Source of the DNA: Akkermansia sp.
Lineage (GTDB): Bacteria; Verrucomicrobiota; Verrucomicrobiia; Verrucomicrobiales; Akkermansiaceae
Length of the DNA stretch: 5,688 nt
Assembly: GCA_020047775.1 (NCBI GenBank)
Contig: JAIFNK010000165.1
Span: 1-5,688 of the forward strand
Reading direction: 5' to 3'
The translations under genes and the position numbers were made by a program. Below the pieces are notes generated by a model, which made no database searches, was not told where the DNA came from, and saw nothing but the letters and a program-made list of their open reading frames with translations. This document shows, in pieces, positions 1 through 5,688 of the stretch. The first letter of the stretch is position 1; each line of letters begins with the position of its first letter.

Positions 1-130
1 GGCCGGTATTCCAGCCGCCGGGGGGATGCCCACGTGACAAAAGAGAACTGTTTTTCTGGTTGACCGTATGGCAGCATGACTATTGGACGCAGGCGCACTT
101 CCTGCCCAACACCCTCCTCCTTTTCCCCGC

Positions 131-1027
131 ATGAAAATTCTCATTCTCTCCCGCAACGCCCAGCTCTACAGCACCAACGCCCTGGTCACCGCCGCCGAGG
201 CCCGGGGGCACGAAGTCCGCGTGGTGGACTACCTGCGCTGCTACATGAACATCACCTCGCGCAAGCCGCGGATCTACGTGGACGGCGAGGAACTGGTGGC
301 GGACGCCGTCATCCCGCGGATCGCGGCGCGGCACACGTTTTACGGCAATGCGGTGGTCCGGCAGTTCGAGATGATGAATGTCTTCTCGCTGAACGATTCG
401 GTGGCCATCGCCCGCTCGCGCGACAAGCTGCGCTCGCTGCAGATCCTCGCCAAGCGCGGCATCGGCCTGCCGGTCACCGGCTTCGCCCACCACACGGAAG
501 CGACCGGCGAGCTGATCAAAATGTGCGGCGGCGCACCGCTCGTCATCAAACTGCTAGAAGGCACCCAGGGCGTCGGCGTGGTGCTGGCGGAAACGGCGAA
601 CGCGGCGGAGTCCGTGATCGAGGCGTTCAAGGGGCTCAATGCCAACATCCTCGTGCAGGAATTCATCAAGGAAGCCGAGGGGGCCGACATCCGCTGCATC
701 GTGGTCGGCGGAAAAGTGGTCGCCTCGATGAAACGCCAGGGCGCGCCCGGCGAGTTTCGGTCCAACCTCCACCGCGGCGGGTCATCGGCAAAAGTGAAAA
801 TTTCCACGGACGAACGCGCCGTGGCGATCAACGCGGCCAAAGCGATGGGATTGAACGTGGCGGGCGTGGACCTGTTGCGCTCGAATCACGGCCCGGTCGT
901 CATGGAAGTGAATTCCTCCCCGGGCCTCGAAGGCATCGAGCAGTCGTCAAAAAAGAATGTCGCCGGAATGATCATCGAGTTCATCGAACGCACGGCGGTG
1001 AAGCCGTCGAAATCCACGGACAAGTGA
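131..1027 (+). CDS. rimK: RimK family ATP-grasp ligase, probable ribosomal protein S6--L-glutamate ligase
   Basis: This 298-residue protein matches the usual RimK length of about 300. RimK is a cytoplasmic ATP-grasp enzyme that adds glutamate to the C-terminus of ribosomal protein S6 and can make short poly-glutamate chains. Visible landmarks are the N-terminal MKILILSRN strand, SRDKLRS (Lys100, nucleotide binding), [13 protein letters not shown] (136-150, Lys140 and the glycine-rich loop), [14 protein letters not shown] (176-189), Asp247, and [13 protein letters not shown] (258-270) with Glu259 and Asn261. Asp247, Glu259 and Asn261 match the metal-binding Asp248, Glu260 and Asn262 of the E. 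coli enzyme, shifted by one. The ATG at 131 is chosen because it places MKILILSR at the family N-terminus; an in-frame TTG at 83 adds a proline-rich tail unlike the family. No Shine-Dalgarno motif precedes it; the leader is pyrimidine-rich. The gene converges with the deacetylase gene. Family assignment is secure; the exact acceptor protein is inferred from homology. Confidence 0.93.
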   Translation: MKILILSRNAQLYSTNALVTAAEARGHEVRVVDYLRCYMNITSRKPRIYVDGEELVADAVIPRIAARHTFYGNAVVRQFEMMNVFSLNDSVAIARSRDKLRSLQILAKRGIGLPVTGFAHHTEATGELIKMCGGAPLVIKLLEGTQGVGVVLAETANAAESVIEAFKGLNANILVQEFIKEAEGADIRCIVVGGKVVASMKRQGAPGEFRSNLHRGGSSAKVKISTDERAVAINAAKAMGLNVAGVDLLRSNHGPVVMEVNSSPGLEGIEQSSKKNVAGMIIEFIERTAVKPSKSTDK

Positions 1028-1030
1028 ACC

Positions 1031-1106
1031 CGGCGAAATCACCTCGCCGCCTCGCGCAAAACCGGCGACGGCGTTAGAAGCAGTGGCGGCGATCACCGGT
1101 CGCCGC
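1031..1106. terminator. GC-rich stem-loops between convergent genes, possible bidirectional terminator
   Basis: The sequence shows CGGCGA (1031-1036) pairing with TCGCCG (1044-1049) around a 7-base loop just after the rimK stop. A second copy of CGGCGA at 1063-1068 could pair with the same TCGCCG instead. A stronger stem, GCGGCGA (1086-1092) with TCGCCGC (1100-1106), has 7 pairs and a 7-base loop and spans the stop codon of the opposing deacetylase gene. None is followed by a T-run on either strand, so this is not a classical intrinsic terminator. The role is inferred mainly from the position between two converging genes. Confidence 0.3.
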
Positions 1107-2334
1107 TGACCTCTTTGTCAGTAGTCCCGCCTTCAGGCGGTCTTGGCGCCGCGGAAGAACCGGATAAATCCGGAACTACGTGCGAAGAGACACTCTCCAT
1201 CACTCCGCCTAACACCTGCTCCGCAATCGGCGTGCTCTCATGCAGGAGGACGATGTCGCCCGGATGCAACGGTAAAATCCGGGCAAGGACTTTTCCCGCG
1301 TCTCTCTCCACCGCATCGAAGCCGCGGCGGTTCCATGCCATCACCTGCAGGCCGAGCTCGGTGGCGACGGGATGGGTGAAAAGATTCCGATGCCCGACCG
1401 GTGCACGAAACCAGCGGGGTTTGATGCCGGTGGTTTCTTCGATGACCTGCTGGCATCCGGCAATCTCGCGGCGGGTCCGCCACGGGCTGGCACACCAGAA
1501 GCTGGCTTGCGGATGGGTGAGCGTGTGGTTGCCGATTTCATGGCCACGGCGGATCACCTCCCGGGCGAGCTCGGGATGGGCACGGACTTTTTCGCCGATC
1601 ATGAAGAAGACGGCCTTCGTCTGATGCCGGTCCAACAGGTCGAGCAGGAGCGGCGTGTCGTGTGGGTCCGGGCCGTCGTCGATGGTGATAAGGATCGAGT
1701 CATCCCCGGTCGCGCCGCGCACGGGACCAAGGATCCGGCTGTAGGGATTCAGGACTGCCCAACAGAAAAACCCGGCGATTCCCGCACCGCACAGGACCGC
1801 CCACGGCCAACCGAATTTGATCCCTACTCCGGCAGCACCGAGATGAACCGCCACCAGCAGGAACATCCGCCATGCGACACCCGGTTTGCCGCGCCAGCGC
1901 ATGGAAGCGCTCCAACCTAACACCAATACGGCGGCCAGACTCATCACGCCCAAGGCAAGCCAGACATAAGACATCAGTCCCACGATCCCGCCCGCCTCCC
2001 GCCGGAAAACCGCCCAACCCACACAACAGGCGAACCACAGCCGCCATTGCATGGATTGCGATCTGGCAACGAGGATGAAGGGCAGAAGATTGAGTGCCAG
2101 AAACGCCAGCGGAACCGACAGCAAGACTCCGGCGACCGGACCTAACAAACGAACCAGCCCTTCGCCTATGCCGACCAGCACAGTGAGCGGGACGAGTATG
2201 GCGAAGACCCGAAACTCGTGGCGGTGCATCCCGCGACGGGTGGCGAAATCATGCGCCTCCGCGACGACGGGCGGCTCCGCCCCGCCGAAGACGCGGAAGA
2301 GGGCAGAAACAGCGCGGTTGTCGGTGGGGTTCAT
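1093..2334 (-). CDS. Membrane-anchored polysaccharide deacetylase (NodB domain) with polytopic N-terminal region
   Basis: The 413-residue protein has two parts. Residues about 43-195 contain five or six hydrophobic stretches (roughly 43-62, 64-90, 98-110, 117-141, 156-172 and 175-195) that look like membrane segments; there is no cleavable signal peptide. Residues about 212-375 form a NodB (carbohydrate esterase family 4) domain, a metal-dependent deacetylase of N- or O-acetyl groups on polysaccharides. All catalytic motifs are present: TIDDGPD (217-223; Asp219 predicted base, Asp220 metal ligand), HTLTH (270-274; two metal histidines), RAPVG (310-314), AWNRRGFD (333-340) and LLHES (363-367; His365 predicted acid). 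An active enzyme is therefore expected, but the substrate (peptidoglycan, exopolysaccharide or other) and the side of the membrane it faces cannot be read here. Residues 386-405 are translated from a REP-like repeat and are probably not native. No Shine-Dalgarno motif precedes the ATG. The gene lies 218 bases downstream of guaA on the same strand. Confidence 0.85.
   Translation of the reverse strand: MNPTDNRAVSALFRVFGGAEPPVVAEAHDFATRRGMHRHEFRVFAILVPLTVLVGIGEGLVRLLGPVAGVLLSVPLAFLALNLLPFILVARSQSMQWRLWFACCVGWAVFRREAGGIVGLMSYVWLALGVMSLAAVLVLGWSASMRWRGKPGVAWRMFLLVAVHLGAAGVGIKFGWPWAVLCGAGIAGFFCWAVLNPYSRILGPVRGATGDDSILITIDDGPDPHDTPLLLDLLDRHQTKAVFFMIGEKVRAHPELAREVIRRGHEIGNHTLTHPQASFWCASPWRTRREIAGCQQVIEETTGIKPRWFRAPVGHRNLFTHPVATELGLQVMAWNRRGFDAVERDAGKVLARILPLHPGDIVLLHESTPIAEQVLGGVMESVSSHVVPDLSGSSAAPRPPEGGTTDKEVSGDR
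1121..1179. repeat. REP-like inverted pair, GTAG type, inside the deacetylase gene
   Basis: Two 20-base units face each other, 19 bases apart. The plus-strand unit (1121-1140) reads GTAGTC followed by a hairpin with stem CCGCC/GGCGG and loop TTCA. The minus-strand unit (1179-1160) reads GTAGTT followed by stem CCGGA/TCCGG and loop TTTA. The two stems differ at two pairs, and both differences are compensated. A 5' GTAG tetranucleotide next to a small imperfect or perfect palindrome, arranged as inverted pairs, is the known layout of bacterial REP/BIME elements mobilised by REP-associated tyrosine transposases (RAYTs). The identity as a REP family is inferred from one pair in one window; copy number is unknown. 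Confidence 0.7.
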
Positions 2335-2335
2335 T

Positions 2336-2353
2336 GGAGCGCGGATTTGATTC
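2336..2353 (+). repeat. Decayed half copy of the GGAG/TTCA hairpin unit
   Basis: These 18 bases begin GGAGCGCGGA and match the intact minus-strand unit at 2544-2527 at 16 of 18 positions. The left stem arm (CGCGGA) is kept, but the right arm has been lost, so it can no longer fold. It begins one base upstream of the deacetylase start codon on the opposite strand. Relation to the intact unit is inferred from the match and from the mirrored position at the other end of the same spacer. Confidence 0.45.
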
Positions 2354-2400
2354 AGTTGCCGTTGGAAATTGGAACGGAAACATACGGCGAATTTCCCTGC

Positions 2401-2450
2401 TCCAAGGAGCGGCGATCTCCGAATCGCCGATGCCCATGGGAAGCCAATGA
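2401..2450 (+). repeat. REP-like element, GGAG type, left arm (unit A)
   Basis: The arm begins TCCAAGGAG. GGAG (2406-2409) is followed by a hairpin with stem CGGCGAT/ATCGCCG (7 pairs, 2410-2416 with 2423-2429) and loop CTCCGA (2417-2422). It continues with GCCCATG and AGCCAATGA. The 50 bases match the inverted arm at 2519-2470 at 41 positions. The differing stem positions are compensated in the partner, which argues that folding has been maintained. It sits in the 218-base spacer between guaA and the deacetylase gene, upstream of the latter's start. Confidence 0.72.
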
Positions 2451-2469
2451 CTCGTGGTTAACCCTCATC

Positions 2470-2519
2470 TCATTGGCTCCTCATGGGCTTGGGCGGATCG
2501 GAGTCCGCCCCTCCTTGGA
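2470..2519 (-). repeat. REP-like element, GGAG type, right arm (unit B)
   Basis: Read on the minus strand the arm begins TCCAAGGAG. GGAG (2514-2511) is followed by stem GGGCGGA/TCCGCCC (2510-2504 with 2497-2491) and loop CTCCGA (2503-2498), then GCCCATG and AGCCAATGA. Relative to unit A, stem pairs 1, 6 and 7 change from C-G to G-C, A-T to G-C and T-A to A-T, so both sides change together. The centre between the arms (2451-2469) is 19 bases and unremarkable. In guaA transcripts this hairpin would lie a short distance after the stop codon and could protect the 3' end; that role is inferred. Confidence 0.72.
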
Positions 2520-2520
2520 T

Positions 2521-2545
2521 CGCGCGGAATGAATTCCGCGCTCCA
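2521..2545 (-). repeat. GGAG/TTCA hairpin directly downstream of guaA (unit C)
   Basis: On the minus strand, GGAG (2544-2541) is followed by stem CGCGGAA/TTCCGCG (2540-2534 with 2529-2523) and loop TTCA (2533-2530). An eighth G-C pair (2541 with 2522) can extend the stem. It starts eight bases after the last base of the guaA stop codon and runs straight into unit B. No T-run follows, so it is better read as a REP-like unit or a 3' stabilising hairpin than as an intrinsic terminator. Its TTCA loop matches the GTAG-type unit at 1121-1140, while its GGAG lead matches units A and B. Confidence 0.62.
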
Positions 2546-2552
2546 GTTTGGC

Positions 2553-4076
2553 TTATTCCCACTCGATGCTGGCGGGCGGCTTGGTGGAGATGTCGTAGAG
2601 CACGCGGTTGATGCCTTTGACTTCGTTGAGAATCTTGTGGCTCGTTTCGCGCAGGATGATCGACGGCAGTTCCACCCAGTCGGCGGTCATGGCGTCTTCG
2701 GAGATAACAGCGCGGAGGTTCGTCGCCCATTCGTAACTGCGTTCGTCCCCTTTGACGCCCACGGTTTTCACCGGGATGAGGCCGGCGTAGGCTTGCCAGA
2801 CTTTGTCATACCAGCCGTGCTCCTTGAGCTTGCCGATGAAGATCGCATCGCACTCGCGGATGATGTCGAGACGCTCCTTGTCCACCACGCCCGGGCAGCG
2901 GACGGATAGACCGGGGCCGGGAAACGGATGGCGCTGGAGGATGTCCTCGGGAATACCGAGCGCGGTGCCGAGTTCGCGGACTTCATCTTTGAAGAGTTCC
3001 GCCAGCGGTTCCAACACTTTTCCCTGGGCCTGGAGTTCGAGGATTTTAGCCACCCGGTTGTGGTGGGTCTTGATCACGGAGGCTTTGGATTTTGCGTTCG
3101 ACGCGCTTTCGATCACGTCCGGATAGAGCGTGCCTTGCGCGAGCATTTCGGCGTCGCCCACGGAGTCCCAGAAGACTTCGATGAACATGTTGCCGATGAT
3201 CTTGCGCTTCTTCTCGGGATCGCCCTCACCGGCGAGCGCGGTGAGGAACTTCTCCGAAGCATCCACGGTTTCGATCTCCACGCCGATGCGTTTGAAGTTC
3301 TCCTGGACGACTGCCGCTTCGTCTTTGCGGAGCAGGCCGTTGTCCACGAAGATCGCCCGCACCTTGACCCCGGCGTGCTGGAGCAAAACCGCTAGAACCG
3401 TGCTGTCCACGCCGCCGGAGACGCCGCAAACGACTTGGCGGGTGCCGACGGTTTCGCGGATGCTTTCGATCATCTCGCGTTTGAAATCGTCGATGACAAA
3501 CGGCAGCAGGTCGCCGGCGTGAGAGAGGAAATTGTTCAGGATCCGCAGGCCTTCGTGACTGTGCGTGACTTCCGGATGGTATTGGATGCCGAAAAACAAC
3601 TCGTCCCATTGCAGCGAAACCGGCGTGCCGTGCTGATTGGTGGCGATGACCTTCGCCCCTTCCGGCAGGACTTTCACGGTGTCCGAATGGCTCATCCAGA
3701 CTTGCGAGCAGGCGGAAACCCCCTCGTAAAGTCCGACGCTTTCCCCCGGGAACAAATCCGCCGGGCCGTATTCGCGGCGGTTGCTGGCTTCCACGCTGCC
3801 GCCGAACTTGATGTTGAGAAGCTGCATTCCATAACAAACGCCGAGCACCGGCACGTTGAACGCCTTGAGCGCTTCGAAGTCGAGGTCCGGCGCGTCGTGT
3901 TCGCTGGTGCTCTTCGGCCCGCCTGATAGAATGATGGCTCCGGGTTTGCCGATGTTTGGAAAATCCTCGATGGCGTAGAGCTTGGCAAAATACCCCAACT
4001 CCCGCACGCGGCGGACAATCAACTGGGTGTATTGGGAACCGAAATCGAGAACGGCGACGTGGTTGGAATCGTGCAT
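2553..4076 (-). CDS. guaA: GMP synthase (glutamine-hydrolysing)
   Basis: The 507-residue enzyme converts XMP, ATP and glutamine to GMP, AMP, PPi and glutamate in the cytoplasm, the last step of guanine nucleotide synthesis. A class I glutamine amidotransferase domain fills about residues 6-190, with nucleophile Cys81 in GVCYGMQ and His167/Glu169 in YHPEV completing the triad. The ATP pyrophosphatase domain follows, with the P-loop SGGVDS at 220-225, FVDNGLLR (243-250) and YPDVIES (318-324). The C-terminal dimerisation domain holds HPFPGPGL (383-390), GDERSYEW (443-450) and the family-typical end PPASIEWE. The ATG at 4076 gives MHDSNHVAVLDFGSQ, the normal family start; an upstream in-frame ATG at 4136 would add 20 residues translated from heptamer repeats. 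The usual GGLP-type segment after HHN is replaced by RVAKILELQAQGKV (341-354). guaB lies 103 bases upstream on the same strand. No Shine-Dalgarno motif is seen. Confidence 0.97.
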   Translation of the reverse strand: MHDSNHVAVLDFGSQYTQLIVRRVRELGYFAKLYAIEDFPNIGKPGAIILSGGPKSTSEHDAPDLDFEALKAFNVPVLGVCYGMQLLNIKFGGSVEASNRREYGPADLFPGESVGLYEGVSACSQVWMSHSDTVKVLPEGAKVIATNQHGTPVSLQWDELFFGIQYHPEVTHSHEGLRILNNFLSHAGDLLPFVIDDFKREMIESIRETVGTRQVVCGVSGGVDSTVLAVLLQHAGVKVRAIFVDNGLLRKDEAAVVQENFKRIGVEIETVDASEKFLTALAGEGDPEKKRKIIGNMFIEVFWDSVGDAEMLAQGTLYPDVIESASNAKSKASVIKTHHNRVAKILELQAQGKVLEPLAELFKDEVRELGTALGIPEDILQRHPFPGPGLSVRCPGVVDKERLDIIRECDAIFIGKLKEHGWYDKVWQAYAGLIPVKTVGVKGDERSYEWATNLRAVISEDAMTADWVELPSIILRETSHKILNEVKGINRVLYDISTKPPASIEWE

Positions 4077-4083
4077 GGGAAAA

Positions 4084-4111
4084 AGTTGAGAGTGGAGAGT
4101 TGATTGTTGAT
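4084..4111. repeat. Degenerate heptamer array in the guaA leader
   Basis: Four 7-base units follow one another on the plus strand: AGTTGAG, AGTGGAG, AGTTGAT, TGTTGAT. On the coding (minus) strand of guaA they read as CAACT-type pyrimidine-rich repeats ending eight bases before the start codon. The array would lie in the guaA 5' leader. Heptameric short tandem repeats are known from intergenic regions of some bacteria; the function here is not known. Confidence 0.6.
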
Positions 4112-4143
4112 AGAAAGAGGAAGAAGCGGGAAGCACATCTCCT

Positions 4144-4174
4144 ATCTTGAGTCTTGTGTCTTCACGTCTTCCGT
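4144..4174. repeat. Second heptamer array just after the guaB stop
   Basis: On the plus strand the units are ATCTTGA, GTCTTGT, GTCTTCA, one extra C, GTCTTCC, then GTC of a partial copy. The shared core is GTCTT with a 7-base period and one 1-base slip. It ends six bases from the guaB stop codon. Its core differs from the AGTTGA core of the array at 4084-4111. The bases between the arrays (4112-4143) are purine-rich on the plus strand with no further structure that I can support. Confidence 0.5.
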
Positions 4175-4179
4175 CATTT

Positions 4180-5634
4180 TCAACTCAGCGGCTGATAGTT
4201 GGTCGGTTCCTCGGTCATGACGATGTCATGCACGTGGCTCTCGCGGAGGCCGCCGGCGGTGACGCGGACGAAGTTGGCGCGTTCGCGGAGGTCGGCGAGC
4301 GTGGAGGCTCCGACGTAGCCCATGCCGGATTTGAGTCCGCCCATGAGTTGGAAGATGACGTCGGACAGCGGGCCTTTGTAAGGGACGCGGCCTTCGACGC
4401 CCTCGGCGACGAGTTTGCCCGAGCTGTTCTGGCCGTAGCGGTCGCCCGCGCCTTTTTGCATGGCGCCGATGGACCCCATGCCGCGGTAGGTTTTGAAACG
4501 ACGGCCCTGGGATTGCACCGTCTGGCCGGGGCTTTCGCGGGTGCCTGCCAGAAGCGATCCTAACATGACGAGGTCGGCACCGGCGGCGAGCGCCTTGACG
4601 ATGTCGCCGGAGTAACGAATCCCGCCGTCGGCGATGACTTTGACGCCCGCCTCGCGGCAGACGGCAGCGACGTTCTGGATGGCGGTAAATTGCGGCATGC
4701 CGACGCCGGAAATGACGCGGGTGGTGCAGATCGAGCCGGGACCGACGCCGACCTTCACCGCACTGGCTCCGGCGGCGACGAGATCGCGCGCACCTTGTTC
4801 GGTGACCACGTTACCGGCGACGACCGGGACATTGGAAAGCGCACGGAGTTGGCTGATGACTTCCATCACGTGGCGGGTGTGGCCGGTGGCGGCATCGATG
4901 AACAACGCATCCGCCCCGGCTTCGATCAGGACGCGGCCGCGGTCGATGCAGTCCGGTCCCACCCCGACAGCGGCGCCACAACGAAGCTGGCCGTTGCCGT
5001 CCTTGGCGGCGTTGGTGAAGGTGATGCGTTTTTCAATGTCGGATCCGGTGATGAGCCCGACGAGACGCCCGTCGGCATCGACGAGCGGCAGTTTTTCAAT
5101 GCGGTTCTGATAAAGAATGCGGCGGGCTTCCTCGAGGCCGGTGTTTCCGGGGGCGGTGATGAGTTTTTCGCGCGGCGTCATCACATCGGCGACGATCGCG
5201 TCGAGACGGTCGAGGTAGCGGACATCGCGGCCGGTGACCATGCCTTCGAGACGGCCATCTGCATCCACTACCGGAAATCCGGAGAAGCCGTTTTTCGCCA
5301 TGACGGCGCGGACGTGATCGACGGTGTCCTCCTTGCGAACGGTGTGGGGCCTCTGGATGACGGCGTTTTCCGAGCGTTTCACCCGGGAAACCATCGCTGC
5401 CTGTTCATCGATCAGGCAGGCCCGGTGGATCACGCCCATGCCGCCTTCGCGGGCGAGGGCGATCGCCAGATCGTGTTCGGAAACCGTATCCATCGCCGCC
5501 GAAATGACGGGAAGGAACAAGGGAATGCCTGCCGTGACATGCGTGGAAAGGTCTGCCTCACCGGGCAAAACCGAGCTCAAAGCCGGCACCAGAAGCACGT
5601 CGTCAAATGAAAGTCCGAGGGAAATCTCCGCCAT
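4180..5634 (-). CDS. guaB: Inosine-5'-monophosphate dehydrogenase
   Basis: The 484-residue protein oxidises IMP to XMP with NAD+, the committed and usually rate-limiting step towards GMP. The length is typical for bacterial IMPDH. The catalytic barrel is split by a CBS pair (Bateman module, about residues 95-205), which in this family binds purine nucleotides and regulates activity. Key motifs are [12 protein letters not shown] (7-18), GPGSICTTR (298-306) with the catalytic Cys303, [11 protein letters not shown] (335-345) for phosphate binding, YRGMGS (383-388), and the mobile flap [11 protein letters not shown] (411-421) with Arg416 and Tyr419. All are intact. The ATG at 5634 matches the family start; the frame stays open upstream to the window edge but contains no ATG, GTG or TTG there. 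guaA follows in the same direction, giving a guaBA operon layout. The promoter is probably outside the window. No Shine-Dalgarno motif precedes the start, which lies in the loop of a palindrome. Confidence 0.97.
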   Translation of the reverse strand: MAEISLGLSFDDVLLVPALSSVLPGEADLSTHVTAGIPLFLPVISAAMDTVSEHDLAIALAREGGMGVIHRACLIDEQAAMVSRVKRSENAVIQRPHTVRKEDTVDHVRAVMAKNGFSGFPVVDADGRLEGMVTGRDVRYLDRLDAIVADVMTPREKLITAPGNTGLEEARRILYQNRIEKLPLVDADGRLVGLITGSDIEKRITFTNAAKDGNGQLRCGAAVGVGPDCIDRGRVLIEAGADALFIDAATGHTRHVMEVISQLRALSNVPVVAGNVVTEQGARDLVAAGASAVKVGVGPGSICTTRVISGVGMPQFTAIQNVAAVCREAGVKVIADGGIRYSGDIVKALAAGADLVMLGSLLAGTRESPGQTVQSQGRRFKTYRGMGSIGAMQKGAGDRYGQNSSGKLVAEGVEGRVPYKGPLSDVIFQLMGGLKSGMGYVGASTLADLRERANFVRVTAGGLRESHVHDIVMTEEPTNYQPLS

Positions 5635-5641
5635 GGCGGAG
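5626..5641 (-). promoter_or_regulatory. Perfect 16-base palindrome with the guaB start codon in its loop
   Basis: CTCCGCCATGGCGGAG is its own reverse complement. In guaB mRNA it can form a 6-pair GC-rich stem (CUCCGC/GCGGAG) with a CAUG loop, exposing the AUG. There is no Shine-Dalgarno motif nearby. The structure is directly visible; a role in translation control or protein binding is inferred, and part of the symmetry comes from coding constraint on Ala-Glu codons. Confidence 0.4.
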
Positions 5642-5688
5642 TCAATAGAAGCGCCTTTGGCCGCGCAAGCCCGAATCCGGGGCGGACG

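Noticed and set aside
1..37. Possible C-terminal end of an upstream plus-strand gene (frame 2 reads AGIPAAGGMPT then TGA at 35-37; frame 1 runs to TGA at 61-63).
   Set aside because: Eleven to twenty codons at a window edge are not enough to tell a gene end from chance, and neither peptide is recognisable.
60..86. TTGACC (60-65) with TATTGG (81-86) as a rimK promoter.
   Set aside because: The spacing is 15 and the second hexamer matches the consensus at only three positions.
83..130. TTG start adding 16 residues to RimK.
   Set aside because: The added proline-rich tail is unlike the family, and the ATG at 131 gives the usual N-terminus and length.
1372..1920. Plus-strand open frame opposite the deacetylase gene.
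   Set aside because: No domain or motif is visible, and the opposite strand carries an intact NodB domain.
2364..2396. GGAAATT/AATTTCC stem in the deacetylase leader.
   Set aside because: Seven mostly A-T pairs around a 19-base loop are weak and easily due to chance.
2491..2544. Hairpins after guaA as an intrinsic terminator.
   Set aside because: There is no T-run after either stem on the minus strand, and the lead tetranucleotides and mirrored copies fit a REP-like repeat better.
4077..4136. In-frame ATG at 4136 as the guaA start.
   Set aside because: The extra 20 residues come from heptamer repeats and precede the normal GuaA N-terminus.
4690..5610. A 306-codon open frame on the plus strand opposite guaB.
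   Set aside because: It is a mirror of the GC-rich guaB codons with no recognisable domain; guaB itself is certain.
5642..5668. TTGCGC and TATTGA on the minus strand as a guaB promoter.
   Set aside because: Spacing is 15, the match is poor and transcription would begin at the start codon; the real promoter is more likely beyond the window edge.

Overview
The window is a piece of a GC-rich bacterial chromosome holding four complete protein genes and no sign of a phage, plasmid, insertion sequence or CRISPR array. On the plus strand lies rimK (ribosomal protein S6 C-terminal glutamate ligase family, 131-1027). On the minus strand, reading right to left, are guaB (IMP dehydrogenase, 5634-4180), guaA (GMP synthase, 4076-2553) and a polytopic membrane protein ending in a NodB polysaccharide deacetylase domain (2334-1093). 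rimK and the deacetylase gene converge, with 65 bases between them.

guaB and guaA stand in the order in which they act (IMP to XMP to GMP) and are 103 bases apart, so they probably form a guaBA operon for the guanine branch of purine synthesis. The deacetylase gene follows guaA on the same strand after a 218-base gap full of stem-loops. It may be a separate unit or a weak distal operon member. No functional link between rimK and the other genes can be read from the sequence.

The most notable content is between and at the edges of the genes. There are several REP-like palindromic elements, each a short tetranucleotide (GTAG or GGAG) followed by a small hairpin. One inverted pair at 1121-1179 uses GTAG and lies inside the 3' end of the deacetylase gene, where it is translated. 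A second inverted pair at 2401-2519 uses GGAG, has an identical CTCCGA loop in both arms, and shows compensatory changes in the stems. A further GGAG hairpin (2523-2544) and an apparently decayed copy (2336-2353) flank that pair. The guaB-guaA spacer carries two degenerate arrays of 7-base repeats.

None of the four start codons has a recognisable Shine-Dalgarno sequence, and the guaB start codon sits in the loop of a perfect palindrome. High GC, absent Shine-Dalgarno motifs, REP-like elements and heptamer arrays would fit a Verrucomicrobiota-type genome, but this assignment is an inference from general features and was not tested by any search. The genes themselves are ordinary housekeeping and envelope genes. 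I see no new multi-gene system; the repeat families are the part worth following up.
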